Source of the DNA: Rhizobium sp. CIAT894
GTDB lineage: Bacteria > Pseudomonadota > Alphaproteobacteria > Rhizobiales > Rhizobiaceae
Length of the DNA: 64,000 nucleotides
NCBI RefSeq assembly: GCF_000172795.2
Contig: NZ_CP020952.1
Location: 372,001 to 436,000, forward strand
Direction: 5' to 3'
Shown one piece after another: positions 26,801 through 35,667 of the stretch. The first letter of the stretch is position 1. Every line of letters starts with the position of its first letter. Both the position numbers and the translations under genes were made by a program. The notes under the pieces were generated by a model. That model made no database searches. It was not told the DNA's origin and saw nothing but the letters and a program-made list of their open reading frames with translations.

Positions 26801-27055
26801 CAGACGCGACACCCCATCCTCGACCGCGCTTCCAAGCTGCAGTTGAGGATCGAGGCGATCGACGTCCTGTGAGGTGAAGACGCTGCGGTCCCCGCCCCTG
26901 TTGAAAAGGGGCGCCGTCAGCACATGGTCGAAACCGGTATCCGCCGCATGGTCGAAAACCTCGCGCCATGCATCGACGCCTTGGAGGAGCAGCGGATTGA
27001 CATAATAGATCCGGGGTGGGGTGCTGTGCGCACCCTGCTTCGCAGAGAATAACAT
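23828..27055 (-). CDS. glgE: alpha-1,4-glucan:maltose-1-phosphate maltosyltransferase, long form
   Basis: 1075 residues, about 400 more than the roughly 660-700 of actinobacterial GlgE. The C-terminal 650 residues are typical: nucleophile Asp804 in RVDNPHTKPF, acid/base Glu833 in LSEAFTKP, and PPIHPIG. Residues 1-420 resemble a second, degraded amylase barrel (RIYYVNPLLL; AGYRVLGIDRA; WWDLDERWF) without the full GH13 catalytic set. GlgE adds maltose from maltose-1-phosphate to alpha-glucan. First gene of the operon with treS-maltokinase and glgB. ATG at 27055 chosen; the next in-frame start would remove conserved residues. Confidence 0.93.
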   Translation of the reverse strand: MLFSAKQGAHSTPPRIYYVNPLLLQGVDAWREVFDHAADTGFDHVLTAPLFNRGGDRSVFTSQDVDRLDPQLQLGSAVEDGVSRLVEAAGKSGVGLMMDLMLDGKRQDRQAGFRPVDPRCSPLDPAEPMSMMGTERQSQLSAEWVERLQRLSDAGLAGYRVLGIDRATPALFKALIAAVREKAEVQFFAWTPGTDFAVRSAIADAGFAGCFSSMAWWDLDERWFVEEHRIQESLGWQIAFPEPPFARRIAHGTESREVLERRAVRALRLAASLGGGLMVPMGFEYGAATPLDPTRGDGSGLRRLRHDLAFDISSEIRLANGDIGKAGEMRAPSLRLIRNANGPVTVLVQSEAQDLRSASDVRFILLNRDLRRSAPAPVTALREAAAGFLPVAADGAALRLRAGEIRVIEGKAPEAITSRPALEVEQATVSARLAIENIAPRVDDGRFPVKRVVGETVTVEADIFADGHDPLAAVLLWRPLDAMAEWSEAEMHLVENDRWRAEFLLERIGRYEFAVEAWKNPFAIFRYELTKKNDARLDLKLELQEGLNLVRAAQAGASASLSSELQALSDSLESASDAERTTVLLDPETAALMNKADKRPFRLRSAASAVDAERKAAAFASWYQIFPRSQSGDPDRHGTFDDVIPRLPAIRDMGFDVLYFPPIHPIGTTNRKGRNNSLKAGPDDPGSPYAIGSEEGGHDAIHPELGDFEDFGRLVEEAGRHGLEIALDLAIQASPDHPWLKEHPGWFDWRPDGTIKYAENPPKKYEDIVNVDFYTKEALPSLWVEIRDIVQLWVDQGVKLFRVDNPHTKPFPFWEWLIGDIRARHPDVVFLSEAFTKPKVMYRLAKIGFSQSYTYFTWRNAKWELEQYMRELTETAPKEFFRPHFFVNTHDINPDFLQNAPRPAFLIRAALAATLSGLWGVYNGFELCEGRPDAKRKEYADSEKYEIRAWDYNRPGNIIAEIRMLNRIRNENPALHSHLGLTLLNAWNDNILFFEKASRARDNVLLIAISLDPHNFQESDVELPLWKWSLGDSGGLDAEDLVTGHRFRWNGKRQRVSFNPQILPFAIWRVRAAEA

Positions 27056-27326
27056 CGGCCGCCGCCTCGCGTTTGCTTTTCAGGCAAACTTCCTTTGGCA
27101 GAGGTTGTTCCACGCAACCCATCAATTCACGGCTGCATCGACATCGCAGACAGCATCGAATGCGGGGCTTGCTCAATCACACTGGCAGGTCACACCGCCC
27201 GATCGAGCCGCGCACGGCGATATCCGAGGGCCTCATGATTTGCCTGTAGAGATATTGCCGCCATGCGCTAAAAGATGCCCTGACTGTTTCGCATCCAGAA
27301 CCTATCGGGCGGTTGAGAACGCGACA

Positions 27327-27689
27327 ATGCTTCGATCAATACTCCTCACTGTCGCCCTGTCGGCTTGCGTGACATGCCTCGCCTCCTGGAGCATCGACAC
27401 CGATCGCTCGACACCAGACAAGCACGGGCTCTTCGAAATCCGCGAAGAGGCCAGGCACTTCATCGCTCAGGAGAACGCCAAAGGCCGCGATCAGTGGGAC
27501 GTGCTGGACCCCAATGCGAAGGTGCTGGTTCCCCGCTGCGCGGTCCCGCTCCAGGCGCAATGGACACCGAAGAGCCTCGGTCGCTCGCTACCCAGCGTGA
27601 TGGTGATATGTACGGCCGCCGCGCCGAACGCCGTGATGAGGCGGTGGGATGTACATGTGCCGGTGCGGCAGAAATCTGCCCGTCCTTAA
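27327..27689 (+). CDS. small putative lipoprotein, 120 residues
   Basis: Begins with a hydrophobic signal (MLRSILLTVALSACVTC) containing the lipobox LSAC, so Cys14 would be lipidated. The mature region includes EEARHFIAQENAKGRDQWDVLDPNAKVLVPRC and a Ser/Thr-rich beta segment near WTPKSLGRSLPSVMV. No known family recognised. The frame is open from 27021 but the ATG at 27327 is the one that puts the signal first. Divergent from glgE (271 bp apart) and followed by the MBL-fold gene 32 bp later. Confidence 0.6.
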   Translation: MLRSILLTVALSACVTCLASWSIDTDRSTPDKHGLFEIREEARHFIAQENAKGRDQWDVLDPNAKVLVPRCAVPLQAQWTPKSLGRSLPSVMVICTAAAPNAVMRRWDVHVPVRQKSARP

Positions 27690-27721
27690 AGGAAGGCGAT
27701 CCCGCAATATTTGATGTAGTG

Positions 27722-28639
27722 ATGAAATCCGCGCAATTGCATGAGAGGTTGTCGGACGTGAATCCATCAGTGGAACTGTGCTCCCATCCCGAACTCGACG
27801 AGCGGATCGTGATTGTCCGTGCCGGAGACGAAGTGGATGCCGTATTTGTCAGGACCGAGAGGTTCAACGTCCTCATCGATACGCTCGGCACGCCCGAGCT
27901 TTGCCGGACGGCGTTGGTCCTGCTTGAAGATAGGGCCGGGGATCGTCCGCTGATCGTCGTCAATTCGCACATGGATTGGGATCATTTCTGGGGGAATGCC
28001 GCTGTTGCCGGGCGCGCTCCGATCATTGCGCATGCCGCGGCGCTCGACCGTCTGCGCGATCCCGCGACACAGCAGGTTTTGAAGAACAAGGTGCGCGAGG
28101 ATTCGCGGTTTGGCGATGTCGAGCTCATCGCCCCCGATATCACCTTCTCCGGCTCGATGGTCCTCAACGGCGGCAATCTTACGCTCGAGCTCATCCATAC
28201 GCCGGGACACACGCCCGACCATGTCGCCATCTGGATTCCCGAACTTCGCATCTGTCTCGCAGTCGACGCGGTGGAATATCCTGTCCCCGAAGTCTGGAGC
28301 AGAAGTGCCGAAGACCTTCGCCTGATCCGTTCCTCGCTGGAGCGGATCCGCGACCTCGACGCCAGGCTGGTCATTCCCGCGCATGGCCAGACGTCTTCGC
28401 CTTCGACTGTTATGGCGAACCTTGCCTATTTCGACGCCCTGGCCGCCCGGGTTGAGGGATTGAGCGAAACGCAGCTGGCGGATGGACAGCTCAGCCGGTC
28501 AAACGGTTTCCGGCTTGACGATTTCGTCGCCATTCCTGCGGGTACGCCCTCGGAGACGGTCACGTTCTACCGGAGCTGCCATGAGACAAATCTTGGCGCC
28601 ACGGTTCAGGCTCATTTCGAAAAGTGCAAACGCGCATAG
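27722..28639 (+). CDS. metallo-beta-lactamase-fold hydrolase
   Basis: 305-residue MBL-superfamily protein. The metal-binding loop reads HMDWDH (83-88), where the canonical second His of HxHxDH is Asp85. Later ligands are present (HTPGHTPDH, VDAVEYP, IPAHG). No signal peptide with this start. ATG at 27722 chosen; a GTG at 27759 preceded by GAGAGG is a credible alternative. Longer upstream codons overlap the lipoprotein gene in another frame. Neighbours (APH-fold kinase, CorA) do not define a substrate; glyoxalase II-like or thioesterase activity is possible. Confidence 0.8.
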   Translation: MKSAQLHERLSDVNPSVELCSHPELDERIVIVRAGDEVDAVFVRTERFNVLIDTLGTPELCRTALVLLEDRAGDRPLIVVNSHMDWDHFWGNAAVAGRAPIIAHAAALDRLRDPATQQVLKNKVREDSRFGDVELIAPDITFSGSMVLNGGNLTLELIHTPGHTPDHVAIWIPELRICLAVDAVEYPVPEVWSRSAEDLRLIRSSLERIRDLDARLVIPAHGQTSSPSTVMANLAYFDALAARVEGLSETQLADGQLSRSNGFRLDDFVAIPAGTPSETVTFYRSCHETNLGATVQAHFEKCKRA

Positions 28640-28647
28640 AGGACGGT

Positions 28648-29439
28648 ATGCGGGGAGACAATGGCGTGAAACCGTTGGAAGGCGGGCGAACCGGACAGAT
28701 CTGGCGCGACGGCGATACCGTCATCAGACCATCAGGCGCGTGGACGCCGACGGTGCATCGGTTCTTGCGGCATCTCAGGAGCAGAGGCTTTGCGGCGGCG
28801 CCGGAGCCAATCGCCATCACCGGGGAAAACCAGGAGATCGTCAGCTACGTCTCCGGGCGCGTCTGCGAAGACTTGGCGGATCCATTTGTCGGATCAGAGA
28901 CGATGCTGCTGTCTGCGGCCAGGCTTCTGCGGGATTTTCATTCGGCATCTGAAGGATTTCTGGCAAGGGATCAAGAGGTCCAGACATGGATGCTGCCCCC
29001 GCAAGAACCGCGCGAGATTGTCTGCCACGGAGATTATGCGCCTTACAACCTTGCCACAGCAGGTCATCAGGCTGTCGGGATTATCGATTTCGATACGGCC
29101 CATCCTGGTCCGCGCCTGTGGGATCTGGCCTATGCGGTCTATCGCTGGGCGCCCTTGTCCGATCCCTCCAATCCCGGCGTGATATCGGGCCTCGACGAAC
29201 AGCTGCGGCGAGCGGAAATCTTCTGCACGGCCTATGGCACGACGGCAGAAGAACGGCGCCAGCTCCCGGAGATGATCTGCAGGCGGCTGCAGGCGCTCGT
29301 CGATTTCATGCAGGCAAGGGCCTCGGCCGGAGACGAGACCTTCGTGGAGGACGTGGCCGCAGGCGACGCGCAGCTGTATCTGAGCGATATCGGCTATATC
29401 CAGAAATATCGAGATCGGCTGCTGAAAGCGCTCTCCTAA
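28648..29439 (+). CDS. APH-fold phosphotransferase
   Basis: 263-residue small-molecule kinase of the aminoglycoside phosphotransferase/choline kinase fold. The catalytic loop is HGDYAPYN (127-134, base Asp129) and the metal-binding segment is IIDFDTA with Asp147 and Asp149; WDLAYAVYRW follows. The N-lobe is short. ATG at 28648 follows a GAGG ribosome site, with a GTG at 28624 possible. It lies 8 bp after the MBL-fold gene, so the two are probably co-transcribed. Substrate unknown; resistance to aminoglycosides should not be assumed. Confidence 0.8.
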   Translation: MRGDNGVKPLEGGRTGQIWRDGDTVIRPSGAWTPTVHRFLRHLRSRGFAAAPEPIAITGENQEIVSYVSGRVCEDLADPFVGSETMLLSAARLLRDFHSASEGFLARDQEVQTWMLPPQEPREIVCHGDYAPYNLATAGHQAVGIIDFDTAHPGPRLWDLAYAVYRWAPLSDPSNPGVISGLDEQLRRAEIFCTAYGTTAEERRQLPEMICRRLQALVDFMQARASAGDETFVEDVAAGDAQLYLSDIGYIQKYRDRLLKALS

Positions 29440-29453
29440 GCCGCCTGCGAAAA

Positions 29454-30515
29454 CTAGAGCCACTTCCTCCGGCGGAAGAAGCCGAACAGCCCCAGACACA
29501 GCACGGCGATGACGCCAAGCACGACGAAATAGCCATATTGGGTTTTCAGTTCGGGCATATCGCTGAAATTCATCCCGTAAATACCGGCGATCGCGGTGGG
29601 AACGGCGAGGATTGCCGCCCAGGCGGCGAGCTTACGGGCAATCGCCGTCTGTTCCGTCTGGCCGATCATTACGCTCGCCTCGAAGGCGAAAGCGAGGACT
29701 TCGCGCAGAGCGTCGATATCTTCCTGTACCCGGCGCACGTGATCCGTCACATCGCGAAACAGCGACTGGAGCGTCGGGTCCATGCCGGGAAGATCGATGT
29801 GTTCATATCGCCGGCAGACGTCGACGAGCGGCACCACGGCATTGCGCAGGCGCAGCAGCTTGCGCCGCAACAGGTAAAGCCGCTCGATATCGGACTTTCC
29901 CAGCTGTTCGCGCAGCACCAGATCCTCGAGCTTCTCGACCTCCTCCTGCACGACTTCGATGACAGGCATGTAGTTGTCGACGATGAAATCGAGGATGGAA
30001 TAAAGGATATAATTTTCGCCGTGAGCGAGCGCCGTCGGGGTCGCTTCACATCGTTGCCGCACCGCCAGATAAGAGGACGAGTCCCCATGGCGAACGGAGA
30101 CCACATACCCGCGGCCGACGAACAAATGCGTTTCGCCGAAGACGATTTCGCCATCCTTCATATGGGCGGTGCGGGCAACGATGAACATCGCCTCACCATA
30201 GATCTCCAGCTTCGGGCGCTGGTGGGGCTGCGCCGCATCCTCGATCGCCAGGGGATGCAGATTGAATTCGGCCTGAACCTGGTGCAGCAGCACCTCATCC
30301 GGCTCGTGCAGGCCGATCCAGACGATGGCGTTCTCCCGGCTGCGCCATTCCCCGGCCTCCTCTATCCTGATGTCGCGGATGCGCTGCCCATGCTGATACA
30401 CGGCGGCAGCCACCACGCCCCGCCGCTCATGCGGCAGCGATGCAGAGCCGCTGCCGGCCTGCGGGGAAACACTGTCCAGATCCTTCAGCTGTTCCAAATC
30501 CTGCCGTCCTCCCAC
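29454..30515 (-). CDS. corA: CorA-family magnesium/cobalt transporter
   Basis: 353-residue inner-membrane divalent-cation channel. The large cytoplasmic N-terminal domain includes WIGLHEPDE and long stalk helices (EEVEKLEDLVL to LREVLAFAF). Two C-terminal membrane helices follow, with the YGMNF selectivity motif at 313-317 and an RRRKW tail. It starts with GTG at 30515; a TTG seven codons in, correctly spaced from GGGAGG, is an alternative. Convergent with the APH-fold gene. It could be a zinc transporter of the ZntB branch, but the sequence does not show this. Confidence 0.9.
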   Translation of the reverse strand: MGGRQDLEQLKDLDSVSPQAGSGSASLPHERRGVVAAAVYQHGQRIRDIRIEEAGEWRSRENAIVWIGLHEPDEVLLHQVQAEFNLHPLAIEDAAQPHQRPKLEIYGEAMFIVARTAHMKDGEIVFGETHLFVGRGYVVSVRHGDSSSYLAVRQRCEATPTALAHGENYILYSILDFIVDNYMPVIEVVQEEVEKLEDLVLREQLGKSDIERLYLLRRKLLRLRNAVVPLVDVCRRYEHIDLPGMDPTLQSLFRDVTDHVRRVQEDIDALREVLAFAFEASVMIGQTEQTAIARKLAAWAAILAVPTAIAGIYGMNFSDMPELKTQYGYFVVLGVIAVLCLGLFGFFRRRKWL

Positions 30516-30971
30516 TCCCGCGCGGACAGATCCGCCACCGACGCCGGCTACGCGTTGCGCCGATCATAATGCTATTTCGTAAAACATGCATCCGCTTCAG
30601 TACGGGTGCTGAATGAGAATACCCCTGCCCGGCGACATCAGCTATCCGTGGAAATATCGCACCAGTCCTGATCCATGTAGCCGATTAGCCAGTTGAGGGC
30701 GTAGTCCATTCGTAGACCACGCCCTTGTCCAATCCGGCCGGCGAAGGGCGGAAAATATGCGTCTGATCATGCCTCACTCATTTCTCGTCTCTGGCGACGG
30801 ATCGATAAACATTTCCTGCGTTATCGGGATATGCCTTGCGCAAAAACGGCCTCGCTTCTGCGCGAAGGTGGTAAACGGCATTTTACCCATTGAGCAAATC
30901 GTTAAATTTTTTTTGTTAGAAAATGCCTCATCGGTCCGGCCTGAAGCCGGAGGTTCTATTGAGGACTTTCA
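30516..30971. other. 456-bp intergenic region between divergent corA and chemoreceptor genes
   Basis: I see no credible coding frame here. It holds the corA leader at its left and, at the right, an AT-rich tract (T-run near 30906-30914) and a small hairpin TCCGGC/GCCGGA (30935-30951), 9 bp before the GAGG ribosome site of the chemoreceptor gene. A sigma-28-type flagellar promoter was not recognised. Confidence 0.5.
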
Positions 30972-32852
30972 ATGCGTCGCCCAAACATCAAATCCAGTTT
31001 GCTGTTGATTTTCAGTGTCATAGCCATTCTTTTCGGCGTTGTCGCCTACCTCGCGGTCGACGGTCTTCGCAAGACGAACGGCTCGACCGAGGAAATCGCC
31101 ACCGACTGGCTACCGAGCGTGCAGGCCTCGCAGGCAATCAATCTCAGCATGACGAATTTGCGCCTCGCTTACCGCGATCACATCATCGCACAGTCGGAGG
31201 CGGAAAAGAAAACACGCGAGGACGCCATCAAGGTCGCCGAGGATGCGATTCGCAAATCGGCAGACGCCTATCTTCCACTGGCTTCGTCCGATCGGGAGCG
31301 CGACTTGATCAAGACGATCAAGGAAAGCGTTGAAGGCTACATCTCCAGCAGCTCGCAGCTTCTCGTCCTTTCGCGCGCCAACAAAACCGAGGAAGCCGGC
31401 CAGTATCTGGGCGGAGAGATGCGCTCTTATTCCGACAAGCTCAAGGAAGCTACAGTCGCCCTGGTCGAATTGAACGTCAGCGGCAGTAAGAAGGCTGCCG
31501 ACCTCAGCGCGGAGACTTTCGACTCCATAGAATTCTATCTGCTTGCAACGATCGGTGTCGCCGGATTGCTCGTTCTCGGCGCTGTCGCCTTTGTGCTGAC
31601 CGCCATCGCCAATCCGATTACCGGCATCACCGCTTCGATGCGGCGGCTGGCCGAGGGAGACACCGGTTCGGAGATCCCCTTTGCCGACCGCGCCGACGAG
31701 ATCGGATCGATGGCGGGCGCGGTGGAGATTTTCCGCCAGGCCGCCATCAAGAACAAGCAGATGGCACTGGAAGCCGAGGAAAATCGCGGCCGGGCGGAAG
31801 CCGATCGCCTCGATGCGCAAAGGCAGGCGGAAACCGCTGCATCGGAGCGGTTGCGCATCGCCACCTCGGGTCTTGCCGCCGGTTTGAAGCGGCTCGCCGC
31901 AGGTGACCTGGCCTTCCAGCTCAACGAGGCCTTCGCCCCCGATTTCGAGGCGCTGCGCCATGACTTCAATCAGTCCGTCACCCAGCTCGGTGCAACGCTG
32001 AGAGCGATTTCCGAAAGCATCGGCACGATCGACGAAGGCACACGGGAAATCTCCTCAGGAGCGAGCGATCTTTCAAAGCGCACGGAGCAACAGGCAGCTT
32101 CGCTGGAAGAGACGGCGGCCGCACTGGAAGAGATCACGGCGAACGTATCGAACTCCAGCAAGCGAACCGAGGAGACCCGCACGGTGGCCACCGAGGCAAA
32201 TCGCAGCGCCGGGGTCTCCGCAGAAGTCGTTTCCCACGCCGAAGAGGCGATGGAGCGCATCGAGACCTCGTCGCAGCAGATTTCCAATATCATCAGCGTC
32301 ATCGACGAAATCGCCTTCCAGACCAACCTTCTCGCACTGAATGCCGGCGTCGAAGCGGCAAGAGCGGGCGAAGCCGGCAAGGGTTTTGCGGTCGTCGCCC
32401 AGGAAGTGCGCGAACTTGCCCAACGCTCGGCAAGTGCCGCCAAGGAAATCAAGGGCTTGATCCAGAACTCCTCCAAGGAGGTGGAAAGCGGCGTCAAGCT
32501 GGTGCGCGACACCGGCCAGGCCCTGAAGACCATCGGCGGCTTCATCACCCAGATCAATCACCATATGGATTCGATCGCCACCTCTGCGAAAGAGCAGTCT
32601 ATAGGACTCAGCGAAGTCAATGTCGCGGTCAACCGCATGGACCAGACCACGCAACAGAACGCCACCATGGTGCAACAGTCGACCGCCGCATCCGATTCAC
32701 TCGCTCAGCAGGCCCAGACGCTTCGTGAACTTATCGCCCAATTCAGGCTTGACGATGCGGCCAGCCAATCGTCCGCCCTTCGCTCGACGGCGAGAACGAT
32801 GGCGCAGCCCGCGCCGCGTCCAGCCATGCACGCGGTTGCCGCACGCCGCTGA
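30972..32852 (+). CDS. methyl-accepting chemotaxis protein
   Basis: 626-residue transmembrane chemoreceptor. TM1 is at about 9-30, a four-helix-bundle periplasmic ligand domain at about 31-190 (includes DWLPSVQASQAIN), TM2 at about 192-213, and two HAMP segments (about 214-330). The signalling domain (about 360-600) has the invariant hairpin tip EIAFQTNLLALNAGVEAARA. Tail ends MHAVAARR, with no CheR-binding pentapeptide. It is a single-gene unit followed by a strong terminator. Ligand unknown. No che genes are nearby, so it is an orphan receptor feeding a distant chemotaxis system. Confidence 0.94.
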   Translation: MRRPNIKSSLLLIFSVIAILFGVVAYLAVDGLRKTNGSTEEIATDWLPSVQASQAINLSMTNLRLAYRDHIIAQSEAEKKTREDAIKVAEDAIRKSADAYLPLASSDRERDLIKTIKESVEGYISSSSQLLVLSRANKTEEAGQYLGGEMRSYSDKLKEATVALVELNVSGSKKAADLSAETFDSIEFYLLATIGVAGLLVLGAVAFVLTAIANPITGITASMRRLAEGDTGSEIPFADRADEIGSMAGAVEIFRQAAIKNKQMALEAEENRGRAEADRLDAQRQAETAASERLRIATSGLAAGLKRLAAGDLAFQLNEAFAPDFEALRHDFNQSVTQLGATLRAISESIGTIDEGTREISSGASDLSKRTEQQAASLEETAAALEEITANVSNSSKRTEETRTVATEANRSAGVSAEVVSHAEEAMERIETSSQQISNIISVIDEIAFQTNLLALNAGVEAARAGEAGKGFAVVAQEVRELAQRSASAAKEIKGLIQNSSKEVESGVKLVRDTGQALKTIGGFITQINHHMDSIATSAKEQSIGLSEVNVAVNRMDQTTQQNATMVQQSTAASDSLAQQAQTLRELIAQFRLDDAASQSSALRSTARTMAQPAPRPAMHAVAARR

Positions 32853-32880
32853 TACAGACGACTTAGGTAAACCGCTCATG

Positions 32881-32920
32881 AAAAGGCGCCCGGCTATTTG
32901 CCGGGCGCCTTTTATTCATT
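32881..32920. terminator. bidirectional rho-independent terminator
   Basis: A perfect 13-bp stem, AAAAGGCGCCCGG (32881-32893) and CCGGGCGCCTTTT (32901-32913), with a 7-base loop CTATTTG. A-runs and T-runs on either side let it act for both the chemoreceptor gene and the convergent permease gene. Confidence 0.93.
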
Positions 32921-32923
32921 CGG

Positions 32924-34375
32924 TCACGACGCGAACGCCGGATTGCGCCGCGCGCCCATTCTCAGAACAAAATAGATCGCCCCACCAATCCCGACGCCGA
33001 AGAACCAGCCATAGGTCCCCCACCAATCCGGCAGGATGCTGGTGAAGGTCGGCAGGATCGACGAGAACAGCGCGCCGACCACAAAGGCGATGAAGGCATT
33101 GCCGTGCCAACCGTTCTGGAATCGGAACTCGCCATTCTCGTGATAGAGCGCCTCGACGTTCAACTGGCCCTTCCGGATGAGGTAGTAGTCCACCATCATG
33201 ATGCCGAAGATCGGCCCCATCGTCGACCCGATGAAGTTGACGAAATGCGCTGCACCCGTCTCCCAGGGGGCAAACGGATAAAGCACCAAAGCGATCAAGG
33301 CGGCGATGTATCCGCCGCGTTTGAAATTGATCTGGCGGGGGAAGACATTGGCGAAGTCGAAGGCCGGCGAAACGAAATTCGCCACGACGTTGATGCCGAG
33401 CGTTGCAATCGCGAATGTCAGTGCCGCAAGCAGCGCCAGGAACCAGCTGTCGAATTTCGCCGATATCATTTCCGGATGCAGCAGGACCTCGCCATATACG
33501 GTGAAGGCGGCCGTGGTCGTGACACCCGCGACAAGGCAGAACGCCAGGAGGTTGATCGGCAGGCCCCAGAGGTTGCCTTTGCGCAGCGCCTTTTCGCTCG
33601 TCGCGTAACGCGAGAAATCGCAGAAATTCAGATAGAGCGCTGCGAAATAGGTGATCCAGGTGGCGGCCACTGCGGCAAGTGCGGCAAACGAGCCGGGCTC
33701 GCCCGGCACACCGGCATCCTTGGTCTTCTCGATCAGCACGTCGCGCGGGATTTCCGAACCGAAGGAGAAGGTGCCCGATTTGACGACCAGATAGACGGCC
33801 AGGATCAGCATCATGATCCAGACGGCGGGACCGGCCCAATCCTGGAACTTGCGAACCGTTTCCATTCCCCGCTGGATGATCAGCAACTGCAGCGCCCAGA
33901 CGATAACGTAGCAGATGAGTTCGAGGGTCGAATGACCGAGCATATGGCTGTTCTGGTGGAACGCGAGCAGGCTCTCGTTCCTGATCAGCAAGGCGACGAT
34001 GGCGCCGGATGCGGCGGCGGTCTGCGCGCCGTACCAGAAGCAGGCGACAACCGCCCGGACCAGGGCCGGAACGTTGGCGCCGAACGTGCCGAAGGAGGCG
34101 CGCGCCAGAACCGGAAAGGGCACACCCGTGCGCACACCCGCATTGCCGACCAGGCTCATCAGCAGGAAGATGACCAACGAGCCGATTCCGATGGCGATGA
34201 CGAAGTTCACGAAGCTGCCGCACAGCAGGAACAGGCTCGCCGCCAGATAGTAGCCCCACAGGCTGTGAACATCAGATGTCCAGACGTTAAAGATACTGAA
34301 CGCACCCCATTTGCGCTCCTCGGCGGGTGCAAGATCCTCGTTGTATAACGAGGGAGACGGATTTCGAATGCTCAT
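32924..34375 (-). CDS. NCS1-family nucleobase/allantoin/hydantoin permease
   Basis: 483-residue inner-membrane transporter with about 12 helices. NCS1 marks are NEDLAPAEERKWGAFSIFNVW at the N-terminus, VPFPVLARASFG on the first repeat, and FCDFSRYA. These proteins import cytosine, uracil, allantoin, hydantoins or thiamine precursors with H+ or Na+. The surroundings offer no catabolic gene, so the substrate is open. Full length. A second gene on the same strand starts 140 bp upstream of its start region, so it may have its own promoter at 34376-34515. Confidence 0.9.
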   Translation of the reverse strand: MSIRNPSPSLYNEDLAPAEERKWGAFSIFNVWTSDVHSLWGYYLAASLFLLCGSFVNFVIAIGIGSLVIFLLMSLVGNAGVRTGVPFPVLARASFGTFGANVPALVRAVVACFWYGAQTAAASGAIVALLIRNESLLAFHQNSHMLGHSTLELICYVIVWALQLLIIQRGMETVRKFQDWAGPAVWIMMLILAVYLVVKSGTFSFGSEIPRDVLIEKTKDAGVPGEPGSFAALAAVAATWITYFAALYLNFCDFSRYATSEKALRKGNLWGLPINLLAFCLVAGVTTTAAFTVYGEVLLHPEMISAKFDSWFLALLAALTFAIATLGINVVANFVSPAFDFANVFPRQINFKRGGYIAALIALVLYPFAPWETGAAHFVNFIGSTMGPIFGIMMVDYYLIRKGQLNVEALYHENGEFRFQNGWHGNAFIAFVVGALFSSILPTFTSILPDWWGTYGWFFGVGIGGAIYFVLRMGARRNPAFAS

Positions 34376-34515
34376 GAATGCCCTCCCATATCCCCAGTGG
34401 CCGACTCGACCACGGACGGAAGTCTGCGCCTCATTTAGGCATCTGACAATTTAATAGTCACATTGTACACAATGTTGGCGGCCGCCTGTACAGATGTGCC
34501 TGAGCGTGCTCGCAG

Positions 34516-35667
34516 CTATTGGGCGCCGACGACCCGTCCGGCCAGGCGAAACGGGCTCGCGACTGCGGCACCGGCGGCATCGAAGACGAAGGCGCCGACA
34601 TCGCCGGCGGTCGCGCGTCTGCCGCTCTCGAAGGAGGCAAGCTGCGCTCCGAACTTGGCGAGTGACGCGTATCGGTCATGGCCCAATCCATCGGAGGTCT
34701 TGATGGACGTGATGTCGATGACCCGAAGCCTCGCCTTCAAGGCCGCCTCCTCGATGACGGGATCGTCAATATCGAGGCGCCCGACGCGCGGCCGCTCGCC
34801 CGCTATGAAGCTCGAGGCCACGAGCGCCCGGTCGTCCTTGGAAACCAGAAGGGAGATCGGCATCGGCATCGGACCGATATCCTTGAGCTGCGAGCGGAAG
34901 ACGTCGACGTCGATGTCGGGGGCGGCGAGCACCACCGCCAGCTTGCCGATGACGGCGTCGCGATGCTGCAGCTTGAGCTCTCGCACCGTCTCCATGACGA
35001 GGAACCCGCCCATGCTGTGCCCGAACAGGATGATGCGCTTCACCTTGGCCGATGCCGCGAGCGATGTGACGAGGGAATCGAGTTCGCTGCGCGAGGAAAG
35101 CGCAGCGTCGCGGTCGGCGACATATCCGGCGACGGATGCGGCCGAAGGCCAGGAAAACAGGATCGGAGCGCCCGGGAGCTTCGCATCGGCGGCGATCTGG
35201 GCGGTGCGGTAAAGCGCCTCCTGGTAACTGTAGTTGTAGCCATGGACGAAGATGCCGACGGTGCCGTCGGGCTGCACAGAGGCGAGCGCCTGCTGCACGA
35301 AAGCATCCCCAGGCAGTTGCTTGCGCTCGATGACGGCAAATTGCCGTTCCGGATCCGGCTTCGCCTTGGGGTAGGTAATCACGGTATCCGTCCTGCCGGG
35401 AGGAACCGAGAACGCGTATTGCTCATAGGTCAGTTTCTCGGCCGATGTGCTGCCGAAGCCGCCCCGCACGCTATCGGGAGTTCTGTTGGTCGCGACGAGC
35501 ACGCTCACCTTGTCCGGAGCCGTTTGGGAGGAGGCCGGCTCGCTCAGATGAACCGGCGTCAAGACCTCAGGCGATGGCCGCGTGGCGCAGCCGGCAAGCA
35601 TCGCCAGGCCGATGGTGACGATGATCGCCGGCATTGCCCTTGGCAGGTCTCGGAAATGTCGCTGCAT
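34516..35667 (-). CDS. alpha/beta-hydrolase lipoprotein (DUF900 type)
   Basis: 383-residue envelope protein. The signal ends LAMLAGC, giving a lipidated Cys about 27 residues in. The hydrolase region has FVHGYNYSYQEALYR, a DUF900 signature, and the nucleophile elbow GHSMGG; AAPDIDVDVF carries the probable acidic residue. ATG at 35667, with GGAG upstream, fits the signal; longer codons toward 35820 do not. Probably an esterase or lipase acting at the outer or inner membrane. Substrate unknown. It lies 186 bp downstream of the RND pump gene on the same strand. Confidence 0.88.
   Translation of the reverse strand: MQRHFRDLPRAMPAIIVTIGLAMLAGCATRPSPEVLTPVHLSEPASSQTAPDKVSVLVATNRTPDSVRGGFGSTSAEKLTYEQYAFSVPPGRTDTVITYPKAKPDPERQFAVIERKQLPGDAFVQQALASVQPDGTVGIFVHGYNYSYQEALYRTAQIAADAKLPGAPILFSWPSAASVAGYVADRDAALSSRSELDSLVTSLAASAKVKRIILFGHSMGGFLVMETVRELKLQHRDAVIGKLAVVLAAPDIDVDVFRSQLKDIGPMPMPISLLVSKDDRALVASSFIAGERPRVGRLDIDDPVIEEAALKARLRVIDITSIKTSDGLGHDRYASLAKFGAQLASFESGRRATAGDVGAFVFDAAGAAVASPFRLAGRVVGAQ

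Noticed and set aside
30757..31008. 83-codon frame ahead of the chemoreceptor gene
   Set aside because: It overlaps the receptor start in another frame and has no ribosome site or known domain.
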